From the NCBI GenBank assembly GCA_002721165.1, contig PBJS01000012.1:1-22218 (forward strand): a DNA stretch of 22,218 bases, written 5' to 3'. This DNA is from Legionellales bacterium (GTDB taxonomy: Bacteria; Pseudomonadota; Gammaproteobacteria; Eutrophobiales; Eutrophobiaceae). This document shows positions 1 to 8,302 of the stretch, piece by piece (the first letter of the stretch is position 1; every line of letters starts with the position of its first letter). The translations under genes were made by a program, and so were the position numbers. The notes under the pieces were generated by a model, which had not been told where the DNA came from, did not search any database, and worked only from the letters and a program-made list of their open reading frames with translations.

Positions 1-76
1 GATGATGATAGATCATATTTACTATGAAAATTTAACCACTGAGAAGGTGGATGAAATATTAGAGAGTCTGGATTAG
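1..76 (+). CDS. nuoE: NADH-quinone oxidoreductase subunit E, C-terminal end (partial)
   Basis: This is the tail of an open frame that enters from the left edge and stops at TAG 74-76. It reads MMIDHIYYENLTTEKVDEIL and then ESLD, which matches the usual NuoE C-terminus (an asp/tyr-rich stretch, then LT-EKVDEIL). NuoE is the 24-kDa thioredoxin-like subunit of complex I that holds the 2Fe-2S cluster N1a; those cysteines lie outside the window. The stop is 5 bp before the nuoF start, as expected for the nuo operon. The identification rests on only about 24 residues plus position next to nuoF. Confidence 0.88.
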   Translation, partial: MMIDHIYYENLTTEKVDEILESLD

Positions 77-81
77 ATAAA

Positions 82-1365
82 ATGGAAATAAATAACGTTT
101 GCTATGCTACATTGAAGTTCAATGAACCGTGGACATTAAAAAATTATTTAAAGGTTGGTGGTTATAAAGCGTGGAAAAAAATTATTAGCAAAAAAACAGA
201 CCCAGAAGAAATCGTTACTGAATTAAAAACATCAGGTCTGCGCGGACGGGGTGGAGCCGGGTTTCCTACCGGTTTGAAATGGAGTTTTGCTCCTAGAAAT
301 GCCCCAGGCCAAAAATATATTGTGTGTAATTCTGATGAGAGTGAACCCGGAACTTGTAAGGATAGGGATATTCTACGTTTTAACCCGCATGCAGTTGTTG
401 AGGGTATTGCAATCGCTTGTTATGCCACCGGTGCGAGTGTTGGTTATAACTATTTACGTGGTGAATTTTTAGATGAACCTTATATGCGTTTTGAAAATGC
501 ATTAAAAGAAGCTTACGACGAAGGTTTATTAGGTAAAAAAATTCTAGGGAGCACGGTTGATGTTGATATTTACGCCACACTTGGTGCCGGAGCTTATATT
601 TGTGGTGAAGAAACTGCACTTTTGGAATCACTGGAAGGTAAGAAAGGACAACCCCGATTTAAACCCCCGTTTCCGGCAAATTTTGGTTTATATGGCAGAC
701 CGACAACGATTAATAACACAGAGAGCTTTGCCTCCGCCCCCAGTATTATCCGTGAAGGGGGAACTTGGTTTGCCAATCAAGGCGTGCCTAATAGTGGAGG
801 GACAAAGTGTTTTTCTGTTAGCGGACATGTAAATAAACCCGGTAATTTTGAAATTCCGCTTGGGATTCCATTTACAAAATTATTAGAGATGGCAGGAGGA
901 GTAAGAAATGGAAATCATTTAAAAGCAGTGATTCCGGGTGGATGCTCGATGCCGGTCTTACCAGGCGATGTCATGCTTGAAACACGAATGGATTATGATT
1001 CGATTGCAAAAGCCGGTTCGATGTTAGGTTCAGGTGCGGTGATTGTTATGGATGAGACGACATGTATGGTTAAAGCGTTAGAACGACTATCTCGTTTTTA
1101 CCATATGGAATCGTGTGGTCAATGCACTCCCTGTCGTGAAGGGACCGGTTGGTTGCATCGTATGTTATTACGAATTCTTGCAGGTGAAGGTGTTAAGGGT
1201 GATTTAGATAAGTTGGATGATGTCGCCAGTAAAATAGAAGGGCGTACTATTTGTGCTTTTGGTGATGCCGCGGCCTGGCCAGTTCGAAGTTTTATTAAAC
1301 ATTTTCGTGATGAATTTCAATATTACATTGATAACAAATGTAGTCTTGTGGAGAGTCAAAACTAA
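82..1365 (+). CDS. nuoF: NADH-quinone oxidoreductase subunit F (NADH/FMN-binding)
   Basis: NuoF is the entry point of complex I: it binds NADH and FMN in the cytoplasmic arm and passes electrons to cluster N3. The 427-residue protein has the glycine-rich GLRGRGGAGF at 52-61, the nucleotide/FMN-site motif GAGAYICGEETALLESLEG around 168-186, and a C-terminal SLBB-like segment followed by the 4Fe-4S N3 ligands C345, C348 and C351 (ESCGQCTPC) and C391. Its length fits the mitochondrial/alpha-beta-gamma type (about 430) better than the E. coli form (about 445). The ATG lies 5 bp after the nuoE stop, so translation is probably coupled. All key residues are present and the gene looks intact. Confidence 0.98.
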   Translation: MEINNVCYATLKFNEPWTLKNYLKVGGYKAWKKIISKKTDPEEIVTELKTSGLRGRGGAGFPTGLKWSFAPRNAPGQKYIVCNSDESEPGTCKDRDILRFNPHAVVEGIAIACYATGASVGYNYLRGEFLDEPYMRFENALKEAYDEGLLGKKILGSTVDVDIYATLGAGAYICGEETALLESLEGKKGQPRFKPPFPANFGLYGRPTTINNTESFASAPSIIREGGTWFANQGVPNSGGTKCFSVSGHVNKPGNFEIPLGIPFTKLLEMAGGVRNGNHLKAVIPGGCSMPVLPGDVMLETRMDYDSIAKAGSMLGSGAVIVMDETTCMVKALERLSRFYHMESCGQCTPCREGTGWLHRMLLRILAGEGVKGDLDKLDDVASKIEGRTICAFGDAAAWPVRSFIKHFRDEFQYYIDNKCSLVESQN

Positions 1366-1382
1366 CTAAAGTTTAAAAAAAT

Positions 1383-3764
1383 ATGTCAGACGATAAAATT
1401 AAAATTGAAATTGATGGGCGTAATGTCAGTGCGGATAAAGGGCAGATGTTGATAGAAGTCACTGATAAAAATGATATCTATATCCCTAGATTTTGTTATC
1501 ACAAGAAATTAACCGTCGCAGCAAATTGTCGAATGTGTTTAGTGGAGGTTGAAAAAGCACCAAAACCATTACCTGCATGTTCAACACCTGTAATAGATGG
1601 GATGAAAGTAAGAACTCGCTCAAAATTGGCAATTGAAGCACAAAAATCTGTCATGGAGTTCTTATTAATTAATCATCCATTAGACTGTCCGATATGTGAT
1701 CAAGGTGGTGAATGTGAACTACAGGATTTAGCAATGGGGTATGGTAGTGATGTTTCACGCTATCAAGAAAAAAAGCGTGTAGTAATGGATAAAAATATAG
1801 GCCCACTTATTCAAACCGAGTTAACACGCTGTATTCACTGTACCCGTTGCGTGCGTTTTGGTGAAGAGATTGCAGGTATTCGTGAATTAGGCGCAACTGG
1901 CCGTGGGGAAACTATGGAGATTGGTACCTACATTGAAAAAAGTGTGGTCTCAGAGTTATCAGGCAATGTAATTGATCTTTGCCCAGTCGGCGCACTAACT
2001 TCAAAACCATTTCGTTATTCCGCAAGAACCTGGGAGCTTGTTCAACGTCAAATGGTTGCACCTCATGATTCAGTAGGATCAAATATTCATCTCCACGTTA
2101 AGGGCGATGAGGTAAAACGTGTTGTCCCCGCCGAGAATGAAGCTATTAATGAAACTTGGATTTCAGATCGCGATCGATTTAGTTATGAAGCAATTAATAG
2201 TGATGACCGACTTCGTTTTCCAATGATAAAAGAACAGGGTGTTTGGAAACAACTTGATTGGCAAGAAGCTTTAAATTTTATTTCTGTAAGGTTAGCTGAT
2301 ATTTTAGATCAATCAGGTCCGAAACAATTCGGTATGTTGACTTCAGCTTCATCAACACTAGAAGAGTTATATCTTGCTCAGAAATTTACTCGGGCATTGG
2401 GTTCAAATAATATTGATAGTCGAGTCAGGCAAATCGATTTTTCTGATGATGATGACGCACCTCTTTTCCCTTGGTTAGGGCAGTCAATTGTTGATTTCGA
2501 AGAAAACCAGGCTGCTTTATTAATAGGTAGTCATCTTCGTAAAGACCAACCAATCATTAATCATCGCCTACGTAAAGCCGCACTTAACGGCGCGTCAATA
2601 ATGGCATTAAATCCGATTGACTATGAATTTAATTTTCCACTTCATCAAACAATTATTTCATCGCCAAATAATATGGTTAGTGAACTTAGTGCAATTTTAA
2701 AAGCGGTAGTTAAATTAAGTGGTGAGAAGGTTAATACAGCGTTTAACAAGCTTTTAGTTAATACGAATGTAGATAAAAATCATCAAGAAATCGGTAATAC
2801 ACTCTTTAATAATGACGATTCGATTGTGCTACTCGGTAATTTTGCAATGACTCACCCGCAATTATCGCTACTACGCACTCTTGCAGGTGAAATTACTAAA
2901 TTAACTAATTCAAAATTAGGTTATTTATCTGAATCGGCGAATAGCTCCGGGGTATGGTTAGCAGGCGCGCTTCCACATCGTCTAGCGGGCGGTAAAAAAA
3001 TTCAGAAAAGTGGATTAAATTGTCATGATATGCTTACTCATAAATTGAAGTCTTATTTTTTATTAGGAGTTGAGCCGGAGTTAGATTGTTGGGACCCACG
3101 TATTGCAATAAAGGCGATGGAACATGCCGAACTTGTGGTTGCGCTGACTCCATTTCAAAGTGAAGCATTAAAAAGTTATGCGAATGTATTATTACCAATT
3201 AGTACCTTTGCAGAAACCTCAGGTACCTATATTAATAATGAGGGCATAGCACAGCGTTTTAATGGTGCTGTTGCCCCAAAGGGTGAAGCAAGACCTGCCT
3301 GGAAAGCGCTTCGTGTTTTAGGTAATCATTGTAACTTTGAAGGCTTTGATTATGAGAGTACCGCTGAGGTTTATGACGAAGTTATGAAGTCTATTGGTAA
3401 AATTCAAGGTAGTAATAATGATAAATGGGGTGAAACAATAAGTAGCAAACCAAAAGACAGAGGTTTGCAACGCATCACCGAAACACCAATGAATATGGTT
3501 GATTCATTAACAAGACGCGCCACGTCATTACAAAGTACCCTCGATGTTGCAGATGGGGCACTACATATTAATTCTGCCTTAGCTCAAAAAAATAAACTCA
3601 GCGATTCTGATAATGCTAGGGTGGTACAAAATGAGCAAGAGACGACGATGAAAGTCATGATTGATGAGAGAGTTCCTGATAACTGCGTGTTAATTCAATC
3701 TGCACATCCAAATCAGATTCAATTAGGCGCTGCATTTGGCTCAGTGAAAATTGGGAAACAATAA
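1383..3764 (+). CDS. nuoG: NADH-quinone oxidoreductase subunit G (iron-sulfur wire), mitochondrial type
   Basis: This 793-residue subunit carries most of the iron-sulfur chain in the peripheral arm. In order, it shows a 2Fe-2S ferredoxin domain with C38, C49, C52 and C66 (N1b); the His/Cys 4Fe-4S site H98, C102, C105, C111 (N5); and the 4Fe-4S site C150, C153, C156 with C200 (N4). A molybdopterin-oxidoreductase-like domain then fills the rest, including the segment APHDSVGSNI at 226-235. The four extra cysteines that bind cluster N7 in E. coli NuoG are absent, as in mitochondrial NDUFS1 and many proteobacterial homologues. E. coli NuoG is longer (about 908). No obvious Shine-Dalgarno sequence is seen before the ATG, which lies 17 bp after nuoF. 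Confidence 0.97.
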   Translation: MSDDKIKIEIDGRNVSADKGQMLIEVTDKNDIYIPRFCYHKKLTVAANCRMCLVEVEKAPKPLPACSTPVIDGMKVRTRSKLAIEAQKSVMEFLLINHPLDCPICDQGGECELQDLAMGYGSDVSRYQEKKRVVMDKNIGPLIQTELTRCIHCTRCVRFGEEIAGIRELGATGRGETMEIGTYIEKSVVSELSGNVIDLCPVGALTSKPFRYSARTWELVQRQMVAPHDSVGSNIHLHVKGDEVKRVVPAENEAINETWISDRDRFSYEAINSDDRLRFPMIKEQGVWKQLDWQEALNFISVRLADILDQSGPKQFGMLTSASSTLEELYLAQKFTRALGSNNIDSRVRQIDFSDDDDAPLFPWLGQSIVDFEENQAALLIGSHLRKDQPIINHRLRKAALNGASIMALNPIDYEFNFPLHQTIISSPNNMVSELSAILKAVVKLSGEKVNTAFNKLLVNTNVDKNHQEIGNTLFNNDDSIVLLGNFAMTHPQLSLLRTLAGEITKLTNSKLGYLSESANSSGVWLAGALPHRLAGGKKIQKSGLNCHDMLTHKLKSYFLLGVEPELDCWDPRIAIKAMEHAELVVALTPFQSEALKSYANVLLPISTFAETSGTYINNEGIAQRFNGAVAPKGEARPAWKALRVLGNHCNFEGFDYESTAEVYDEVMKSIGKIQGSNNDKWGETISSKPKDRGLQRITETPMNMVDSLTRRATSLQSTLDVADGALHINSALAQKNKLSDSDNARVVQNEQETTMKVMIDERVPDNCVLIQSAHPNQIQLGAAFGSVKIGKQ

Positions 3765-3768
3765 AATT

Positions 3769-4884
3769 ATGTTAGAGACTCTATATCATTTAATTAGTCA
3801 ATATATTTTATTGCCATTGACTTTATTTATATTTCCGACTGATTATCAAACTGAAGCAATGATTTTTTTACAGACTACAATAAAAGTTATCGCAATCGTT
3901 GTTCCTGTTTTAATTACTGTAGCTTATTTTACTTATGCTGAACGTAAAGTAATTGGTTTTATTCAAGGACGTATTGGACCAAACCGTGTTGGTTTATTCG
4001 GTTTCCGTCTTTGGGGTTTAGGTCAGCCCATTGCTGATGCGGTTAAATTGATTGTTAAAGAAATTGTGATTCCGTTAAATGCAAATCGCCAGTTGTTTGT
4101 TATTGCCCCCATTTTATCACTTGCACCAGCACTCGCTGCTTGGGCAGTGATTCCTTTCGATGATACTAAAGTTTTAGCTGATATAAATGCGGGGCTTTTA
4201 TATGTATTAGCACTTACCTCGTTAGCGGTTTATGGTGTCATTATTGCAGGTTGGGCATCTAATTCTAAGTATGCATTTCTTGGTGCGATGCGTTCAGCTG
4301 CACAAATTGTCGCTTATGAAATCGCAATGGGATTTGCATTAGTAGGTGTTTTAATTGCAGCCGGAAGTTTGAATTTAGGTGAAATTGTCAGTGCACAATC
4401 GGGCAGTCTTATTCATTGGTTTTGGTTACCACTACTTCCATTATTTGTTATTTATTTCATTTCCGGCGTAGCTGAAACAAATCGCGCACCATTTGATGTT
4501 GCTGAGGGTGAATCTGAAATTGTTGCTGGCTTTCATGTTGAATACAGCGGTATGGCATTTTCTGTTTTTTTTATGGCTGAATATGCAAATATGATTTTAA
4601 TTGCTGTACTTTCTGCGTTATTGTTTTTTGGAGGTTGGTTATCTCCTTTCCAAGGGATTATTTTTTTAGAAGATCTCTTTAGTTGGGTTCCAGGAATGTT
4701 TTGGCTACTAGCAAAAACCTCCATTTTTATGTTTTTATTTTTATGGTTTCGAGCAACATTTCCACGATATCGGTATGATCAAATTATGCGTCTTGGCTGG
4801 AAGGTTTTTATCCCTATAACGATTGTTTGGTTAGTTGTTATTTCTGTATTAGTGATTGTGAATACACCACCTTGGTTTAATTAG
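3769..4884 (+). CDS. nuoH: NADH-quinone oxidoreductase subunit H (quinone-site membrane subunit)
   Basis: NuoH anchors the peripheral arm to the membrane and forms much of the quinone chamber. The protein has about eight hydrophobic helices and the family signatures YAERKVIGFIQGRIGPNRVG at 56-75, the GWASNSKYAFLGAMRSAAQ loop from 161, and the acidic quinone-loop motif ETNRAPFDVAEGESEIVAGF at 236-255. I start it at ATG 3769 (371 residues), 4 bp after the nuoG stop. A TTG at 3751 in the same frame would add six residues and overlap nuoG; it is not supported by any homologous-looking sequence. No strong ribosome-binding site is visible, so translation is probably coupled to nuoG. Confidence 0.97.
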   Translation: MLETLYHLISQYILLPLTLFIFPTDYQTEAMIFLQTTIKVIAIVVPVLITVAYFTYAERKVIGFIQGRIGPNRVGLFGFRLWGLGQPIADAVKLIVKEIVIPLNANRQLFVIAPILSLAPALAAWAVIPFDDTKVLADINAGLLYVLALTSLAVYGVIIAGWASNSKYAFLGAMRSAAQIVAYEIAMGFALVGVLIAAGSLNLGEIVSAQSGSLIHWFWLPLLPLFVIYFISGVAETNRAPFDVAEGESEIVAGFHVEYSGMAFSVFFMAEYANMILIAVLSALLFFGGWLSPFQGIIFLEDLFSWVPGMFWLLAKTSIFMFLFLWFRATFPRYRYDQIMRLGWKVFIPITIVWLVVISVLVIVNTPPWFN

Positions 4885-4902
4885 TATTAGGATAAATAAA
4901 GT

Positions 4903-5391
4903 ATGAATAAGATTAAACGTTATTTTAATAGTCTATTTCTTCTCGAATTGATGAAAGGCTTGTATTTGACAGGACGTCATATGTTTAGAAAAAAAATAAC
5001 TGTCCAATATCCTGAGGAGAAGACACCTCAATCACATCGCTTTCGCGGTCTGCATGCTTTAAGACGATATCCTAATGGTGAGGAGCGTTGCATTGCCTGT
5101 AAATTATGTGAGGCTGTGTGTCCTGCAGCAGCTATTACCATCGAATCTGAACAACGAGAAGATGGAAGTCGACGAACGACTCGCTATGACATCGATTTAA
5201 CAAAATGTATCTTTTGTGGTTTTTGTGAAGAGTCTTGCCCGGTTGATTCTATTGTGGAGACGAGAATATTTGAATATCACGGCGAAGAGCGAGGTGACTT
5301 ATTACTTACAAAATCTCAGCTCTTGGAAATAGGGGATAAATATGAAAAAGAAATTGCAACGGATCGTGAAGCAGACTCAAAGTTTCGATAA
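4903..5391 (+). CDS. nuoI: NADH-quinone oxidoreductase subunit I (2x 4Fe-4S ferredoxin)
   Basis: NuoI holds clusters N6a and N6b, the link between the wire in NuoG and terminal cluster N2 in NuoB. The 162-residue protein has two complete 4Fe-4S motifs: C63, C66, C69, C73 and C102, C105, C108, C112, each followed by proline in the CP pattern. An amphipathic N-terminus with the family's RGLHALRRYPNGEERC segment precedes them (about 48-63). An AGGA at 4889-4892 lies about 10 bp before the ATG and could serve as a weak ribosome-binding site. Length and cysteine spacing are those of the alpha/beta/gammaproteobacterial and mitochondrial (TYKY) family. Confidence 0.98.
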   Translation: MNKIKRYFNSLFLLELMKGLYLTGRHMFRKKITVQYPEEKTPQSHRFRGLHALRRYPNGEERCIACKLCEAVCPAAAITIESEQREDGSRRTTRYDIDLTKCIFCGFCEESCPVDSIVETRIFEYHGEERGDLLLTKSQLLEIGDKYEKEIATDREADSKFR

Positions 5392-5411
5392 TTTTAAATA
5401 AACATTAAATA

Positions 5412-6011
5412 ATGACACAAATTATATTTTATTTTTTTGGTGCGATGTTACTTTTGTCGGCAACTATGGTTGTGGTGATTAAAAATCCAATCCACGCCGC
5501 TTTATTTCTCGTGCTTTCATTTTTTTCATCCGCCGCTGTTTGGTTATTATTGAACGCAGAATTTTTAGCAATAGTGCTTGTGTTAGTCTATGTTGGTGCA
5601 GTAATGGTTTTATTCTTATTTGTTGTCATGATGTTAGATATTAATCTCACAACACTAAGAGAAGGATTCGCACGCTATTTCCCACTAGGAATCGTTATTG
5701 CGCTTTCCATGGCAATTACGATGGGATTGGTTGTCGGTTCAGATTATTTTGCCACAGCTACATATAAACAAGTAAGCACCACAACAACTATAAGTAATAC
5801 AGAACTCCTTGGTCGTGCAATTTATACCGATTACCTTTACCAATTCGAGATTGCAGGAGCAATTCTATTAGTCGCAATTATTGCTGCAATTTCTTTGAGT
5901 ATGAGTAAATCGAAAATTACCAAATCTATTCACCCAACTGAGCAAGTAAATGTTAAAAAAGAAGATAGATTGCGTGTTGTTAAAATGAAAACCGAGAATA
6001 AGGAAGGGTAA
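5412..6011 (+). CDS. nuoJ: NADH-quinone oxidoreductase subunit J
   Basis: NuoJ (ND6-like) is a small membrane-arm subunit whose third helix takes part in coupling quinone chemistry to pumping. The 199-residue protein has five predicted hydrophobic helices. It carries the conserved run NAEFLAIVLVLVYVGAVMVL from residue 49, which marks the family. Helix 3 includes the conserved glycine of the VYVGAVMVLF segment, where the pi-bulge occurs in known structures. A charged 35-residue cytoplasmic tail follows the last helix and ends near the nuoK start. Spacing to nuoK is 3 bp, so the two are almost certainly translated together. Confidence 0.95.
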   Translation: MTQIIFYFFGAMLLLSATMVVVIKNPIHAALFLVLSFFSSAAVWLLLNAEFLAIVLVLVYVGAVMVLFLFVVMMLDINLTTLREGFARYFPLGIVIALSMAITMGLVVGSDYFATATYKQVSTTTTISNTELLGRAIYTDYLYQFEIAGAILLVAIIAAISLSMSKSKITKSIHPTEQVNVKKEDRLRVVKMKTENKEG

Positions 6012-6014
6012 TCT

Positions 6015-6320
6015 ATGATTACATTACCTGAAGTGTTATTACTCGGAACATTATTATTTTGTATTAGTGTAGCGGGTATTTTTCTTAATCGAAAAAATGT
6101 ATTAATCCTATTAATGTGTATCGAATTAATGTTACTTTCTGTCAACATTAATTTTATCGCATTTTCTCATTTTCTTGGCGATATTCATGGCCAGGTATTC
6201 GTCTTTTTTATTCTAACAGTAGCTGCCGCTGAGTCTGCAATCGGACTTGCTATCCTAGTTGTGATGTTTCGTAATCGGGATACGATAAATGTCGGTGAGC
6301 TCGATAGTATGAAGGGGTAG
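6015..6320 (+). CDS. nuoK: NADH-quinone oxidoreductase subunit K
   Basis: NuoK (ND4L-like) is a three-helix membrane subunit. Its two buried glutamates lie on the proton/charge path between the quinone site and the antiporter subunits; both are seen here, E37 in helix 2 (MCIELMLLSVN) and E73 in helix 3 (VAAAESAIGLAI). The 101-residue length is typical. A strong purine-rich ribosome-binding site, AGGAAGGG at 6001-6008, sits about 6-7 bp before the ATG and overlaps the end of nuoJ. The gene lies 3 bp after nuoJ and 3 bp before nuoL. Confidence 0.97.
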   Translation: MITLPEVLLLGTLLFCISVAGIFLNRKNVLILLMCIELMLLSVNINFIAFSHFLGDIHGQVFVFFILTVAAAESAIGLAILVVMFRNRDTINVGELDSMKG

Positions 6321-6323
6321 GGC

Positions 6324-8297
6324 ATGTTTAATCACATGGAAACAATATATCTATCTATTGTGTTAGCCCCACTTCTTGGCTCATTGGTTGCAGGCTTATT
6401 TGGCAATTCCATTGGCCGGGCTGGTGCACACTGGGTAACAATTATTGGTGTTGCAATATCAAGCCTACTTTCAATGATTGTATACAAGCACCACGTAATT
6501 AATAGTGCTCCTGATTATAACGAAGCTGTTTATACTTGGTTAACTAGTGGCGGTATTGATTTCCAAATTGGTTTTTTGATAGATCCACTCTCAGCTACAA
6601 TGATGGTAGTGGTTAGTTTTGTTTCATGGATGATTCATATATACACCATCGGTTATATGCATGATGACCCTGGTTATCAACGTTTCTTCAGTTATATCTC
6701 TTTATTTACATTCGCTATGTTGATGTTAGTTATGTCTAATAATTTTTTACAATTATTTTTTGGTTGGGAGGCAGTCGGTTTAGTCTCTTATTTATTAATT
6801 GGGTTTTGGTACAAAAAAGAGAGCGCTATTTTTGCCAATTTAAAAGCATTTATTGTTAACAGAGTTGGAGATTTTGGTTTTTTACTTGGTATTGCAGCAA
6901 TATTAATGTACTTCAATACATTAGATTACATCGATGTATTTAATAATCTTGAACAACATAAAGATACCACCATTACTATTATTAATGGTGAATCCTGGTC
7001 GGTAATGACGGTAATTTGTCTTAGTTTATTCATCGGTGCGATGGGTAAGTCAGCACAAGTCCCTTTACATGTATGGTTGCCTGATTCGATGGAAGGACCA
7101 ACTCCTATTTCTGCGCTTATTCATGCAGCAACTATGGTGACCGCAGGTATTTTCATGGTATCTAGAATGTCTCCATTATTTGAATTATCTGTTACCACAT
7201 TAAATTTTATCTTAGTGATTGGTTCAATTACGGCATTGTTTATGGGGTTACTTGGCCTTGTTCAAAATGATATTAAACGCGTTGTTGCTTATTCAACTTT
7301 ATCTCAACTAGGTTATATGACAGTGGCATTAGGTGCATCTGCATATGCTGCAGCAATGTTTCATCTTGTTACTCATGCTTTTTTCAAAGCGCTTTTATTT
7401 TTAGCAGCAGGAGCAGTTATTATTGTGATGCATCATGAGCAGGATATGCGAAAGATGGGCGGACTCTTTAAATATATGCCAATCACGTCTATTACCTGTC
7501 TTGTTGGAACGCTAGCGTTAATTGGATTTCCTGGAACATCTGGCTTTTTTTCAAAAGATATAATTATTGAGGCAGTCCATCATTCGACACTGCCTGCATC
7601 CAATTTTGCCTATTACGCAGTGTTATCTGGTGTTTTTGTGACTGCGCTTTATAGTTTTCGGCTCTTTTTTATGACTTTTTTCGGAAAAGAAAATATGAAT
7701 AGGGAAACTTGGAAAAATTTACATGAGGCCCCCGCTGTGGTGACTACCCCACTACTGGTTCTTGCGGTTCCCTCACTACTACTTGGACTTTTTTTAGTAG
7801 AACCGCTTTTAACTGGCAATTATTTTGGAAGCGCTATTTATGTTTCACCCGAACATGATGTATTGTCAAAAATTTCAGCAGAATATCACGGTGTTTTTTA
7901 TTTTATTACTCATGCATTTTTATATCCTCCTGTTTACTTAGCTTTCTTAGGAATATTTGTTGCATGGTTATGCTATATCAAGTACCCCGATCTTCCGGGT
8001 AAATTTGTTAATCGGATTGAATTTATTCATCAGATACTTATTAATAAATATGGGTTTGATAAGTTTAATCAAATTGTGTTTGCAAGCGGCGCTAGAAAAA
8101 TAGGATCTTTTCTTTCACAGTTTGGCGATACAAAAATAATTGATGGTTTAATAGTAAATGGTTCTGCAAAAAGTATTCGTGTTTTTTCAAATATAATTCG
8201 TAATATTCAGTCAGGTTATCTTTATCACTATGCCTTTGCGGTTATTATTGGATTACTTTCATTGTTAGCCATTTTTGTGCATGGATTGCCGCATTAA
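6324..8297 (+). CDS. nuoL: NADH-quinone oxidoreductase subunit L (antiporter-like)
   Basis: NuoL is the distal proton-pumping subunit of complex I. The 657-residue product has the Proton_antipo_N region (IGFLIDPLSATMM at about 82-94) and the main antiporter domain. Visible channel residues are E149 in helix 5 (FGWEAVGLVSYLLIGFW), K242 in helix 7 (AMGKSAQVPLHVWLPDSMEG), H351 and K355 (HAFFKALLFL), and K411 in helix 12 (GTSGFFSK). A C-terminal extension past residue 520 corresponds to the lateral helix and last transmembrane helix that NuoL uses as a strut. A second ATG 12 bp downstream is possible, but the GGGGTAGGG just before ATG 6324 favours the first. Confidence 0.97.
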   Translation: MFNHMETIYLSIVLAPLLGSLVAGLFGNSIGRAGAHWVTIIGVAISSLLSMIVYKHHVINSAPDYNEAVYTWLTSGGIDFQIGFLIDPLSATMMVVVSFVSWMIHIYTIGYMHDDPGYQRFFSYISLFTFAMLMLVMSNNFLQLFFGWEAVGLVSYLLIGFWYKKESAIFANLKAFIVNRVGDFGFLLGIAAILMYFNTLDYIDVFNNLEQHKDTTITIINGESWSVMTVICLSLFIGAMGKSAQVPLHVWLPDSMEGPTPISALIHAATMVTAGIFMVSRMSPLFELSVTTLNFILVIGSITALFMGLLGLVQNDIKRVVAYSTLSQLGYMTVALGASAYAAAMFHLVTHAFFKALLFLAAGAVIIVMHHEQDMRKMGGLFKYMPITSITCLVGTLALIGFPGTSGFFSKDIIIEAVHHSTLPASNFAYYAVLSGVFVTALYSFRLFFMTFFGKENMNRETWKNLHEAPAVVTTPLLVLAVPSLLLGLFLVEPLLTGNYFGSAIYVSPEHDVLSKISAEYHGVFYFITHAFLYPPVYLAFLGIFVAWLCYIKYPDLPGKFVNRIEFIHQILINKYGFDKFNQIVFASGARKIGSFLSQFGDTKIIDGLIVNGSAKSIRVFSNIIRNIQSGYLYHYAFAVIIGLLSLLAIFVHGLPH

Positions 8298-8302
8298 TTA
8301 AA

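Noticed and set aside
3751..3768. Extension of nuoH to TTG 3751
   Set aside because: It adds only six non-family residues, overlaps nuoG, and ATG 3769 gives the expected NuoH N-terminus.
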